64,000 bases of DNA from Linum tenue. Its lineage: Eukaryota > Streptophyta > Magnoliopsida > Malpighiales > Linaceae. A model generated the notes under the pieces. It did no database searches, was not told the DNA's origin, and worked only from the letters and a program-made list of their open reading frames with translations. The stretch covers positions 26,014,492-26,078,491 of the forward strand of contig CAMGYJ010000002.1 in assembly GCA_946122785.1 (NCBI GenBank), written 5' to 3'. Numbering within the stretch: the stretch's first letter is position 1; every line of letters starts with the position of its first letter. Positions 31,439-43,758 of this stretch are shown piece after piece. The translations under genes and the position numbers were made by a program.

Positions 31439-32326
31439 CTAAGGGGCCTCGAGTTTGATCAGCAGCTCTGCGCGCTCAACATCACCTCCCAAGTACAACT
31501 TTAAGAGGTGAGCGTTCAATTTGAACGGCTCAGTTTGAGCATTGATGATCTCCACCGCACCGTGCCGGAATACTTGGGTGATCGTGAAGGGTCCCGACCA
31601 CTTCGAATGCAGCTTGCGCGGAAAGAGTTTCAGGCATGCATTAAAGAGCAAAACACAGTCATCTACCTGAAACTCCTTTGGGCCTTTCAACCGAGCGTCG
31701 TAGAGACGCTTGGTTCGCTCCTTGTAGAGCAGGGTGTTCTCGTAGGCGTGGTAACGCCATTCCTCCAACTGTAGCAGTTGCAGTTTACGTTTAGTACCTA
31801 CAATGGCCTTGTGCTCTAGCTCGACGGGCAAATGACATGCCTTCCCATAGACAAGCCTATAGGGTGAAGTACCAATTGGGTTTTTGTAGATTGTACTATA
31901 TGCCCAGAGAGCATCATTGAGCTTGGTGGACCAATCATTGTGGGACTGATCCACCGTATTATCAATTATTCTTTTAAGCTCCCGGTTCGTTAGTTCGGCC
32001 TGACCATTCGTTTGGGGATGGTAAGCCACCGATACATGATGCTTAACACCATAGCGAGAGAGGAGCTTAATGAATTGCCCTTGAAAATGGGTTCCTCTAT
32101 CACTTATGATGGCGCGAGGTGTCCTGAATCGGGAGAATAGCTGCTTCAGAAATGAGCAGACCTGTCTTGCATCATTAGAGGGCATGGCTTGAGCTTCTAT
32201 CAACCTCGAGACATAGTCTACTGCAACCAATATGTATAAATTGCCAAAATATGGAGGGAATGGGCCCATGAAATCGATGCCCCAAACATAAAATATTTCA
32301 CAAACGACAGATATATGTTGTGGCAT
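31439..32326 (-). pseudogene. G2 integrase core and C-terminal domain (open for 295 codons)
   Basis: GIDFMGPF (Asp 18), SDRGTHF (Asp 76) and QAELTNRE (Glu 111) form a complete DDE set; the C-terminal [12 protein letters not shown] domain and a normal stop follow. The zinc-domain half lies upstream in the same frame (32327-32700) but is cut by a TAG or TAA after DTFAR. This is the best preserved part of G2. Confidence 0.85.
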
Positions 32327-32371
32327 CTCATCCTGGGAAGAAATGTTACCTGACCTCTGGCAGCGGTCGCA

Positions 32372-34142
32372 CTATCGTGCAAAGGTGTCTGCATCCTTGA
32401 AGAGTGAGGTCCAGTAGAAGCCCGAATGTAGCATCTTCCGTGCCGTGCGATTCCCTCCATTGTGACCACCAGTAGGTCCCTCGTGGCATTGAGACAGGAT
32501 ATCCCCCATCTCGTCATCTGCTCCGATCCCGAAGAGGTAAGGATCAACCCAGAAATAATGCTTCTGGTCGGAGAAGAACTTGCGCTTTGCATGAGTGGCC
32601 ATCCCCTTCGGTAGCTGCTTGCCCACCAGATAATTGGCAAATTCAGAATACCGAGGGGCCACGCTCTCTACCAAGGTCATCGCCAGCAATCGCTCACCCG
32701 TGAAGGAGTCGTTGATCTCTTCCACGAAGTTGTTCGCCGCGGGGGGGGGGGGGGGGGGGGGGGCTTCCAACCGTGAAAGATGATCCGCAACAAAATTTTC
32801 GGCTCTCTTCTTGTCCCGGATCTCGATATCGAATTCCTGCAGAAGGAGGATCCAGCGGCTGAGCCTAGGCTTTACATCAGCCTTGGTCATCAGATAGCGA
32901 ATCGCGGAGTGGTCTGTGTAGACCACCACATGGGAGAGCACCATATAGGGTCGGAACTTGTCGAATGCATACACCATAGCAAGTAGCTCTTTCTCAGTGG
33001 TGGTGTAGTTCTCCTAGGCTGGAAGTTCTTCTTGCGTCTTTGACCCAGAACAACTCCAACTGCATAGTCACTCGCATCGCACATCAGCTCAAAGGGGAGA
33101 GACCAGTCAGGAGTCACCATGATGGGTTCATGGGCAAGCTTCTCCTTCAATGTCTCGAATGCAGCTGTGCACTCAGGAGTGAAATGGAATGGTGCATCCT
33201 TATCTAGCAGCTTGGTCAGAGGCAGGGAAATCTTAGAAAAGTCCTTGATGAAGCGCCGATAGAAGGCTGCATGACCCAAAAAGTTGCGGATCCCCTTCAC
33301 AGAAACGGAAGGAGGGAGCTTACTGATCATTTCTATCTTCGCACGATCCACCTCAATCCTCTGCTTGGAGATCTTGTGCCCCGAGCACAATCCCCTCACG
33401 AACCATAAAATGGCACTTCTCCCAGCTGAGTGTCAGATTAGACTCCTCGCACCTCTTCAGAACCAGTTCCAGGTTATGGAGACAATGAGTGAAGGAGTCT
33501 CCGTAAACCGAGAAGTCCATGAAGACTTCCATGATCTCTCTGACCAGTCGGTCGAAGATCAACAGCATACATCTCTAGAAGGTCGCTGGTGCATTACATA
33601 GCCCGAATGGAATCCTTCGGTAAGCAAAAGTACCAAAGGGGCAAGTGAATGTGGTCTTTGCCTGATCCTCTGGCGCGATGGGAATCTGAAAGTAGCCAGA
33701 CATGCCATCCAGGAAGCAATAGAACTCATGGCCAGCCAACCTCTCCAGCATCTAATCAATGAAAGGTAGGGGAAAATAGCCATTCCTGGTGGCATCGTTC
33801 AGGCGCCGGTAATCGATGCAGACTCTCCAGCTAGTCTCCGCATCGGGATCAGCTCGTTCTTCTCATTCGGGAAAACAGTCATCAGCCTTTCTTCGGGACC
33901 ACCTGAGTGGGACTGACCCACTTGCTATCAGATATAGCAAAGATGATCCCTACATCCATCAGCTTCACAATCTCTGCCCTGACCACTACCTCCAAGTTAG
34001 GAGTCAATATCCGTTGCGGCTGCCTGACTGGCTTAACCTCATCCTCCATCAGAATTCTGTGGGAGTAGAAGGATGGGCTAATGCCTCTGATGTCATTTAT
34101 TTTCCAAGCCATGGCCCGAGCATACTTCTTCAGCAGAGCCAC
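32372..34142 (-). pseudogene. G2 reverse transcriptase-RNase H, heavily frameshifted
   Basis: Fragments lie in at least three frames. 34142-33882 has the RT N-terminus (KWVSPTQVVPKKG). 33568-33353 has the catalytic strand, but it reads FMDFSVYG where G1 has FMDDFSVYG: one whole Asp codon is missing. 33399-32890 holds the thumb and start of RNase H (DASDYAVGVVLGQ) and then loses the ASKTLN region. 32977-32372 has [10 protein letters not shown] and the integrase zinc domain. A run of 23 G (32741-32763) encodes a proline stretch. Confidence 0.85.
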
Positions 34143-34154
34143 CAGTCTGCTCTT

Positions 34155-35212
34155 CTACTCGGGTGTCAGATCCGAGCTGATAATGACCGGGAGCTTATTC
34201 CCCTCCCGGAGAAATGCATACTCCAGGTGAGAGGGGAGGGGTTTAAGCTCCAGCTCTGGTGGCTCCTCCAATGATGTGGCGATCCGGGGCGAGATGGGGA
34301 TCGGCTTGAATGGTTTCTCTCGCCCCGTGATCGTGACTTCATCTAGCTCCGTGAGCTGCTCCTCCAGCTGCAACTCCTGTGATGCCTGTTCCCTAGCAAA
34401 AGACAGCGCTCGAGGAAATCGTTAGTACCCGCACTCATGATGGCGAGTGCGGTCTCAAAATCAACAATAACATCGAAGTAGTCTAGATCATCATGGAGCT
34501 GGGGGTGTTTCATATTATCAGAAACAGAGAAAGTGATTTGTTCACCCCCATCCCTCAAAATGAAGTTTCCATCATTCACATCAATAAGCGCCTTGGTCGT
34601 GGCGAGAAAGGGTCTACCCAGTATTAAAGGCACATCCACATCCTCATTTATATCATGAATAACAAAATCAACAGGATATGAGAATGGCCCCATTGCGACT
34701 ATCAAGTCCTCTGCAATGCCCCTAGGATGCACAATGGATCTATCAGCAAGTTGAATGCTCATCCTAGTGTTACTGGGTTCACCTAGGCCTAGCTTTTTAA
34801 ACATTTTATATGGCATTACGTTTATGCTAGCGCCTAAAGCCGCCAAGGACTTTCCTACATGAAAACTATCAATCATGCAAGGGATAGTGAAACTCCCAGG
34901 GTCTTTGTGCTTCTCTGGTAGCTTGTTCTGCAGGATGGCAGAACACTCCTCGTGAAGCATTACCGTCGACAGCTCCCCAACCTTCCTCTTGTTGGTGAGG
35001 AGATCTTTCATGAACTTAGCATACTTTGGCATCTTCGACAATGCCTCCACGAAGGGCATACTGATGTTCACCTTCTTCAGCATTGCCATGAACTTGGAAA
35101 ACTCAGTCTCCGTTCGGTCTTTGTGCAACTGAGTATGAAAAGAAAGCTGAGGGACATACTCCTTCACCACTAGTTGCGGCGTAGGAGTAGGCACCTCAAC
35201 CTCCTTCTCCAT
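34155..35212 (-). pseudogene. G2 protease region with altered catalytic site
   Basis: Aligns with G1 protease; the motif reads ALGASINVMP at residue 125 of the 35212 frame. The codon for catalytic Asp (GAC in G1) is GCT here, so the enzyme would be dead even where the frame is open. ILGRPFLATT is kept. The 3' end is frameshifted after LLLGN. Confidence 0.82.
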
Positions 35213-35412
35213 TTCTTCCTCATTAGCTGGAAGTGCTGAAGCAGGGGTCTCTCCCTCCTATCGTGCATGGACAGGTGGATCCGCAGTCACTTTGCCACTC
35301 CTGGTAGTAATGGCCTGGCAGTGTTCATTTGGGTCTTGCGGATGGGGAATGGTCTGCCCGGGTAGAATACCACCTGACAGTCTTCTATAGTGTGATGGTA
35401 GCTTTCGCACCA

Positions 35413-36379
35413 CTAGCAATGCATTGCCTGCTGTTGTCCTGTCCCTGAAACCATTCCAAAACGATCAATTGATGAGACCAGCTTAGATACCACCTGCACC
35501 AACTCAGACGACTGGGTGGCTACAGCATGCATACCCGACCTGTTTCTCGTCTCGATCTCCTGGCAGTTCCTAATCACATCCCTGCTCCGCCATCTCTTCA
35601 AAGAGTCGATTCAGCTGCGGCAGGGTCTTGGTTATCATGTTTCCACCGCAAACCGAATCAATCAGCTGCTTGTCTTCTGGGAAGAGGGCGTGGTAGAAGG
35701 TGCCCACCTTGAAGGCGTCATTGAACCCATGATTGGGACACTTCAAGAAAAGACTGGTGTATCTTTCCCAAGCGTCCCGAATGGTTTCATCTTCCTCCTA
35801 GGCAAAGTGGGTGATCTGCTTCTGCAGGTCCGCCGTCTTGGACGAAGGATGATAGCGGGTGAGGAACTTGTCCGCCAGGTTGGCGAACGTGGTGATCGAT
35901 CCTGGAGGCCGAGTGTCCAACCACTTCTTGGCTTGCCCCTCAAGAGTAAATGGGAAGTACCTCAGCTGGATGGAATCGGTTGGGACGCCATTTATCTTAA
36001 TCCCATCGATGAGCTCGTGGAATCGTCGCAGATGCGATCTGGGACACTCCCCCTCCTTTCCATGGAATACCACCGAGCCGCGCAGCATGGTGATGACAGA
36101 GGTGCTCACTTTGAAGTTATTGGTTGTAACTTGAGGGTGACAGATGGGCGACCTCATGTCCGCAGCTCTGGCGGTCCAGTAATATCCCATTGTGTGCTCA
36201 TCGAGGACAACCTTATCATTGTTTTGAGGCTCACCCATGTCTTCCTCCTAGTTGATCTGCAGCTGTGCTAGAGCCTCCTCCGCAGCCAGTCGCGCCTTTA
36301 AAGCTCGCTTGAAGTTCCTACAAGTCCGTTCAAGCTATTAGTCTAACGGCAGTAAGTCTTCTGACTGGCTACGGGTCAT
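35413..36379 (-). pseudogene. G2 gag
   Basis: Starts MTRSQSEDLLPLD at 36379, as in G1. Core FPFTLEGQAKKWLD and LADKFLTRYHP at 36238-35798, then frameshifts. The zinc-knuckle segment seen in G1 is largely lost; a short H-C remnant (AMHC) ends near 35413. Confidence 0.78.
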
Positions 36380-36499
36380 GCACTACCTGCACACAGAATG
36401 CAAACACAACCCGTGAAGGCACAAAGGTGGAAGAGAGAGAATGCAGTAAAGAAACAGCTAGAGTAACAAACTTTCACGTTTCCACAATAACCTAGAAGC

Positions 36500-36517
36500 T
36501 CCCCGGCAACGGCGCCA
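36500..36517 (-). other. Primer binding site of G2 (Asp-tRNA type)
   Basis: Same 18-base sequence as in G1, six bases from the LTR at 36524. Confidence 0.9.
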
Positions 36518-36523
36518 AAAACT

Positions 36524-37909
36524 TGACACGCTAAAACACAACACCAAACTGCGACCAAGTGCAATCGCAATTCGGAAATGCAGAACAGTGGCAAGTTCAA
36601 TTTATCAACCCGGGGTCTAGATCTACTGCCTACTACGTGACTACCTGTTATCTAGCGAGACTAAGTTGAGTGAATGTGACTTTAAGCTAAAGTAGTAAGA
36701 AAGCAGGAAATGGGTAGAAGTTCTTAAGCAAGGGAAGAGTCACTCGGGAATGAGTCCCTATAGCTCCTTAGTTAGGTCAAAGTTGTAATTACCTTTGGTT
36801 GATTTACTGTTGATTAAACTGCGGAAGATCCGACAGTAGCTTGGAATCTCTTAACCTGACCAAGCCCTCTCAGACAGACTACCCGACAGACGACTAGTCT
36901 TCACCGGGATAGAACGTTGAGGCAATTAACACAGAACTCCACTACTAGAAATGGATTCCAGTACAAAGCAGTGAATTGACTAACTCTCGTATAATCGATT
37001 CACTACTACCGATTGAAGAAGCTCTAACAACCTAATCAGATTCTATCTATCTAAGGTCGCAGTAGAAATTAAGAAAAGATGATCATACTTCAATTGACTC
37101 AATGAATCATGCATCAATCGATTATAATCAAGCAGTATTACAAACCAAAAGTCATTACAATCAATATCCCTAACACATGGAACTAGGGTTCTTCATACCC
37201 AAGTGAGAGAGGGTTCTACTCCATAGAGAGAGAAAAACAGAAATCAGACCAGTCATACTCATAAAGATGGGAATAATCTGCTCTGGGATGTCGATCTTCA
37301 CTCCTAGGGATGCAATATGGGCTTCAATGGTGAAAAATCCACTCCAAATAGCTCCTAGGGTTTGTTCTTCGCACTTTCTCTCTCTAGAACTCTATTTTCT
37401 GCTCAAAATGTTGTCTCTCTTTCCTTTGGCTCGAATCTGCCTCAAAAACTCGATTCTAGGCGAAATATGGACAGAAATACCGTAATTATGGTCTGCTCTT
37501 ATTTTGCCCAATATGCGCGTTTCACTTATCGCTGATGAAGAGGAAATACGGTCGCCCTTCTCGAAATACTGCTAGTAATAGGGCAATTACGACCATATTT
37601 TACTCCTGTGCTTGCCCGTATTTTGTACTTCGACAGACATCTTCAAGGGTTTGGCTCGGCATGCTGTTTACGGTCAGGGGCAAGGGGATTACGACCGTAT
37701 TTGTGCAGGGGACACCTGTATTTTGCACCTTGAATCGCCAAATGACCTCCAAATGACCCGAAACTTGCGTCTATGCTTCCCTCTACTCGCTAGGACCTGA
37801 AATATGACAAAATAACCCAACCTAGCGTAAAATAGGCCAATAAACCACAAATTCGAGCCAAAATGGTCAGGACACAAGGGTGAAAACATGTGGAAATACG
37901 ACGTTTTCA
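36524..37909 (-). repeat. 5' LTR of G2 (1386 bp)
   Basis: Uninterrupted copy running TGACACGCT...CGTTTTCA on the plus strand. It shows what the split 3' LTR looked like before G1 inserted: CACTACTACCGATTG at 37000-37015 holds a single ACTAC. Palindrome array at 37440-37740. Confidence 0.9.
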
Positions 37910-38031
37910 CCCATCAAACAAAAACCAAACCAAGAGAGTAGTATGTGTTAATGTGTCATGATCCAGTTGGTCACTCCAATTGAGAATGAATTTATATGTT
38001 TGAAATTTGTATAAGTGCTTACTATACTTAA

Positions 38032-38876
38032 CTAGCTTTTCACCCGGCCATTGGCCGGGCAGTTTTATTGATTATTATTAATAATTTGAATGTACATTTA
38101 AATGATTTTGTATCTAATATTGATTAGATTTATCACAAAAAATGTTGGATTTTTTTATTTAATAACCGTATCAATTCATGATAGTTCAACCCTTTAATAC
38201 CGACTCATGCTTCTTATGTAGGTTTTTTAACAAATTATTTTTTTAACGAAATCAATAATCGATGTTTTGATTAGCGTCGCCAAGATAATCAAATTGAATA
38301 TCTTATGATTGGAAGACACTCAAATCTGTCATCATAGGCAATGTACCTAGTGGTGGAGCCAAATGAGATCAACAGAGGTCATTTGCACCACCTTGACCCC
38401 AAAATATAGTAGTTTATGTGTTTATATGATTGTTGAATGAACACAAAATCTCTCTATTATGGTATAAAAAAAAACTCTACTTTTAGTGATTTCCATTTAA
38501 ATATAATGAATACGCTTTGAATATCGAGTGCTTATGTTCCTTTCAGTAATAAATTAGTAATTTTTAGAAATGAATTTGTAGTTCAAATTTAGAAAATAAT
38601 GGCATTTTAATGTAATAAAGAAAAGCTTTGTAAGCAGTAAGCACATATGGATAAAATGTTTCGGTGGGTAATACATTCGGTGTAAAGTTTTAAATTTAAA
38701 CACATCCTGAATATTTTGCTTAAGGATAATTACTACTATTTAGTGGGGAAGGCTAAACTGCCTAGGAAATTAGCAAAATAAAAATATATTAATCCCGAGA
38801 GTTGCGGGGATTCCTCCAAGGCTGACGTGGAGCGCAGCGTTTTCCAATACCTTTTAATATTTGTAAAGAGAAGAGA
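38032..38876 (-). mobile_element. Non-autonomous Helitron (845 bp)
   Basis: On the minus strand it starts TCTCTTCTCTTTACA (38876 leftward) and ends with a GC-rich hairpin GCCCGGCCAATGGCCGGGT, then GAAAAG and CTAG at 38035-38032. The flanking bases are A (38031) and T (38877), as for Helitron insertion between A and T without target duplication. Interior AT-rich, no ORF, so no Rep/helicase. Confidence 0.78.
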
Positions 38877-40548
38877 TATATATTATTTATTAGTTGTTTT
38901 TGGCTTTTGGTATACTGGTAGGCAGTTACGCTTGATAGGAGTTTAAAAGAATATAATGGTGGTCACTTTTTTTAGCGGTTCCAAAAAAAATATAGGACGT
39001 TTATCCGGAAAAAATGATGAAAGAGAAGAGGGAAAAATAGTGCGGACGCGGACACACGAAATGTGAGAAATTTGAAATGGAGAAGGGGTTTTGGATAAAG
39101 TCTATAATATATTTTCTAGATTAGATTAACAGCTAATACTTGGAGCCATGGGAATTCGAACACACTATATGTTCAACAAATGTTCTGTAAACATAATATG
39201 AGCCAATTGGTTTGAATAACTCCAATTATCGAAAAACAAGCGGAAGGTAAAATTTTATAGCTCTATACCGTCGGAAATTTATTTTTTTTGTGGTAAAAAA
39301 AACTTTATAGTATTGTGGGTTGATTGAGTGATCGTGAGGCGATTAGACCATAATTAGTTAACTAATTGGTGCTCTGAGCTATATACTATGGGACAAGAGT
39401 ATAAAACCAAGAGGGTAAAACAGAGTAATGACGATATTCACACGTTTATTCTGCTAATTTTCTGCTTGCCAACGGAGAAATTGACCATAAATTTTTTTCT
39501 AATGCCAAAGAGATTTGTTCTTTGGGCGGACAACAAAAGAGATATGACGTTACGTGGTTTGAACACTGGCCAAAAGCTCCACAAAAAAGACAAAATTTAG
39601 CATTTAATATATAATATAAAGACATTAAGGAAGAAGAGTTTGTTTTTACTTTTTAGTATTAAACTCAATCATAATTCATAGTATTCCACCCGACTAGTTT
39701 GGACTATTTGCGGCATATACAAAGATATTTGAATTAATATAGAATGGTAACGCGAAACGTGGACGTAAAATATAACTAATATTTTGTGTTCGTTGTAATT
39801 GTCTAATTGATAGCATTCATAAAGGATAAAAGCTAATATAAAACTAAGTCGTATATGTTGGATGAGATCTGGCAAATTACAATTTGTTCTATTGATCCAT
39901 TTGAAACCACTCAAAAAATGGAAGTTTTTATAATTCGAAATTCGAATGACCCGAATCCGATTAACCCATGATATTTTGGATCGGGTTGGGTGGGTTAGCT
40001 GGTTGACTCGAAATAAACCAACTCAATATGACCCAACCCATAACCTGAAACATCAACTCGAAATTAGCCAACCCGACTCGATTGCCAGGTCAGGGCTGCA
40101 ACTATCAGGGCAACTTAAATTGTAAATCGAGTATAACTCAGCGTTTATGCTAACTTTTTAACTCATGCCTTACTTTTAGCAGTGTGTTATATATTGTAGT
40201 TTAATTATTCATTCAGATAGGTTTGACTGGTGGTCCTTAATTAGTATTTTTGACGTTCGACTCAGTATTAGAAGATATTAGTATCATCTATTGTTGTTAT
40301 TTCTCTCTTACAATTTCTGTTGCCTTAAGATTTAGTTATATTTTGAAATTGGTTTTATAATGTGAAGTATATTATACTTTGATATTGGTAAGAAGAATTA
40401 TATTTATGTTTGTTTTTATACAGAAGAAGCAGTTTCTAGCATTTTCAAAGTTCGAACGACAACTAATACAATATAGGATTTTTGTGGAATTTATATAATG
40501 GCATTCTATATTTTTCTACGTTAGCACTCTTTTTCACGGCTCAAGTTA
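38877..40548. other. AT-rich intergenic sequence
   Basis: No supported gene. 39905-40110 is rich in GGGTTGGGTGGGTT / AACCCAACCC runs like the hAT subterminal regions, but lacks recognisable ends. Confidence 0.5.
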
Positions 40549-41400
40549 GGGTGCATAACCCATGGTTATGCACCCATCAATAACCAAATCTGGACCCTTC
40601 ATTTAGAAAATCTATATCTAAGGATGGAGAATTAAAGCACATTTTTATTTTCACTAGCTTTCTTAATTGACTCATATCTTTTTCGTTTTAACTCGGATTT
40701 TAGTTTTTTTTGCACAGATGGAACGAGTTCATCGTGCTCTACAAAATGAGATCAATTTTCAATATTTTTTGAGGAAAAAAAAATTCTGGCCTCTCGATAC
40801 CAACTGCATACCATATGGTATCTTCTTCGTTTTTAATTCGTTTTTGAAAACGTTTGCATAGTAGGGACGAGTTCATCATGATCTATTGGATCTACAAATT
40901 TCTGGGTGAAAAAATTACAAGACAAAAAAATACCACACAATACCATACAATACCACCCTGGTACGGGGTGGTATTTTATGGTATCTTATGGTATACAATG
41001 TTAAAAATCGTAAATGACAATTAATATACTTCTACTATCATGTATTCAACCATCCTACAGTTTTGGTTGGTGTCATACCACCATGGTACGCTTTTCAAAC
41101 CATAGGTATGCTCTTATTTCAATACCAGTCAATACCATATGGTATAGACTGGTATAAAATGGCTCGATTTTTTTTGTTCGAAAAATATATCAAAGTGGAT
41201 ATCATTTTGAAGAGCACAATTAATCTGATCTAACTGTGCAAAAAAAATTAAATTTCGACTTAAAACGAGTGAGAAATCATCCGTCAAAGATTAAGGAGGG
41301 GAAAATTAAAGGCTTTCCAGGAGAGAGAGGATGCTGATGTCATGCTGATGTAGGCGGGTTACTCATAGTTACTCACCATAAGGTTACTGACCTGATCCAT
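40549..41400. mobile_element. Fold-back element with long imperfect inverted arms
   Basis: About 100 bp at 40665-40770 (TTTTTTGCACAG..., GTGCTCTACAAAATGAGATC) is the imperfect inverse of 41180-41290. Between the arms are many TGGTAT/ATACCA motifs in both orientations. A perfect 12-bp hairpin (GGGTGCATAACC) lies at 40549-40575. No coding capacity. Exact limits and superfamily unresolved. Confidence 0.5.
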
Positions 41401-41668
41401 TCCCCTTTTTCACACAACAAAGATATATAAATTCTCTTTGTGTGTCTGTGTATGGCTTATGAGTGCGGATCCCATGACTACGGGGTTGCTTAGTCACTTG
41501 GCTAAGCCTCTCTCAGTTCTTAGATCTGAACATAGCAATCTAACGATTAAAAAGTGGGAAGAGCTATTTAATTAATGACAGGGGTAGTTTGGGTATTATG
41601 GAAAATTACGAAGTATACAAACCGGACTTACAATCAGTATACAAACAGTACAAACTACAAACTACAGC

Positions 41669-42237
41669 TGTTTGTGCCACGTAACCTTCCTCTCCTCAAG
41701 ACTCCCGCACGCTTCCGGTCTCCCGTACGCGTCCGCTTCACTCCCACGCTTCCTGCACACACAGGCGCCCACCGAACCCTTGGGAAGGGCTCGTAAGCAC
41801 TCCGACGCCCAAGTCAGTGTGACCCTTTTAGAGAGAGAAGTGAAATGTAAGTTTTAGAGAGAAGTTGGAACCTGAGTAAATGAGCTCCACCCACTTCACT
41901 ATTTATACTCGGGGTAGGGTCGACCAGTGCCCCCCAAATCCGCCCCACGTCATCACCTCATTAAATGCACTGTACCTTCCTCCCCCCAGGCGCCCCGACA
42001 TTCTGACACCAATCTTCACCCCGGAGGCGCACGGCCCCACCTCATGTCTCCTCCGTACGTTTCTGGCCGTTGCCCCCCTTTTGTCGTCATGCGCCCTACC
42101 TTAGACCCGGTCCCGCCGCCTGGGCCATAGCCCCTAGCCCTTTCTTAGGCCAGGCCTCCTCTTTGCCAGGCCCACACTCCCGGCCCACGTCGGCTCTTAG
42201 GTCCCTTACTTGGGCCCTTCACTGTATGCCCCCAACA
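41669..42237 (-). repeat. 3' LTR of G3 (569 bp)
   Basis: Near-identical to 58944-59496 apart from small indels. On the minus strand a TATAAATA box is at 41907-41900. Confidence 0.9.
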
Positions 42238-42254
42238 ATTGCCCCCCAGTTAGG
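42238..42254 (-). other. Polypurine tract of G3
   Basis: Minus strand CCTAACTGGGGGGCAAT ends at the LTR start. The following 42255-42671 is pyrimidine-rich with a 14-base C run near 42545 and no gene. Confidence 0.65.
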
Positions 42255-43111
42255 CGCCTACCGCCCGGTGGGGGCCTAACTAACCCAGGCGTTTCCAGTA
42301 GTGCCTCCCTACTCCAGTGCGCTCTCCTTGGTTCCCAGGCTCTCTCCAGAGCGCACGCCTTGCCAACGCTCTTTCTTCCGTGGTGCGCTTTGGGTTTTCT
42401 CCCTTCCTGCCGATCAACGCGCCCTTCTCTCCTTCTTTCTTCATTAAAAAATTCTACATTCATTGTAGGCCGACCGTTGGGCTCCCGCCTTGATTGTGGG
42501 CGGACCTTTGGGTTTCCGCCTCGATCACCGGTCCATTCTCCCCTCCCCCCCCCCCCCCAGGCTGAAGCGATTTCAAACTTTGAATTTTGAATTCGCCTCA
42601 GCCTAGGCGACTGTTCGGCTCCCCTACCTCACACTCTCTCCCTTGCTTTTTCCCCTATAAATTGGATCGGCGTGTACCAAGAGTACGCCCGCTTCGGGCT
42701 CCGGTTCCCTATCGAACCCATTCTTGAAGGCGTGCTGCATCTATGCCAGTGCTCCCTAGGGTGCCTTTCACCTGTCATCATCCTATACACCGTCCTCTTC
42801 CGCCTCAAGTGTCGCCAACACAACATCCTCCCCTCTTACAAACTTTTCCAACATTTTTTTACCATGGTTAAAAGCCCCAATTGCTTCAGCCTGCAAAGGC
42901 GCTCAAAGCTGGGGTACCACTTTATAAGCAAGGGCAAGAAAATGGGGCGCTCGTGGTTTGAGTCTTTTTTCTTCGTCCGCCCTCGAGACACACCCTTCTT
43001 TGAAAGCGGCGCCGCCCCTCTGACTCGGTGGACCTTCGGGGACGAAACTGAGTTCAATAAGCACCCTATCCTAAACCAAGCAGAGGAGGATATGGCGCGG
43101 CACCTTGCGTC

Positions 43112-43742
43112 TGTAAACTCAGAGTATGAGATGTGGTGATAGAGAGTCAAGAATAGATTGTGATTAATGACTCTCTAGAAATTGAACTGAAACGAAACTT
43201 TTATTCAAATGGCAAATTCAGTACAACGAGACTTAGCCGAGCCAAGTGACTTGGCTCTTTCGAACAAAGAAAACACTCAAAACACTCACTTCCCAAGATT
43301 GAATCACCCAGTACAATCCCATACACTGTGATTCTATCTACTAAAGTGATCTCACCCTTCGATCCAAATTGAAAGAGATTCAAACCCAGAAGTTCTCACA
43401 ATTTCCTATCGAAGTACACACTCAAAATAACCAGAGAGCTTACAATTTATACCGAGATTGAGGGGAGACCGTTGCCTAGAGAAGAGCCTTCCCATAGCCT
43501 TCATCATGCTTTCTCATAGAGCCGGTGCGAGGTGGAGCGGATTGCAGAAAAGCTGGAACTGTTGTGAGGAGGAAGTCGATCGAGAGGGCTGATCTGAAAG
43601 ATCAGCAATCGAGGAGTCCACTGTTGACTTTGAAGGATGATTCCTTTGATAAAAACGGTGTCATTTTTAGAGTGAGGGAGGAAGAAACGCGAAACGTTGT
43701 CGTAGCGCTCTGTGGGCAGAAAGCCGTGCCGTTTTGTCAACA
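43112..43742 (-). repeat. 3' LTR of C2 (631 bp)
   Basis: Matches 50280-50909 with few differences. On the minus strand TATAAATT at 43451-43444 is the likely core promoter element. A polypurine tract (minus strand GGATGAAGGGGGAAAT) borders it at 43743-43758. Confidence 0.9.
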
Positions 43743-43758
43743 ATTTCCCCCTTCATCC

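Larger units (their letters stand above)
8699..37909 (-). mobile_element. Athila-type Ty3/gypsy retrotransposon G2 (outer, split by G1)
   Basis: The 5' LTR is 36524-37909 and the 3' LTR is 26220-27128 plus 8699-9185, cut by G1. Both LTRs run TGACACGCT...TCA on the plus strand. The primer site (36500-36517) is the Asp-tRNA type used by Athila elements. Order on the minus strand: gag, protease, RT/RNase H, integrase, a palindrome array, two hairpin modules, ORF2, a third hairpin, polypurine tract, 3' LTR. Flanks are TCCAT (8694-8698) and CCCAT (37910-37914), a 5-bp duplication with one mismatch. Many indels and altered catalytic residues make it inactive. Confidence 0.88.

Noticed and set aside
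39905..40110. Third hAT element
   Set aside because: Similar GGGTTGGGT runs, but no TAGGGATGGCAA ends and no 8-bp duplication found.
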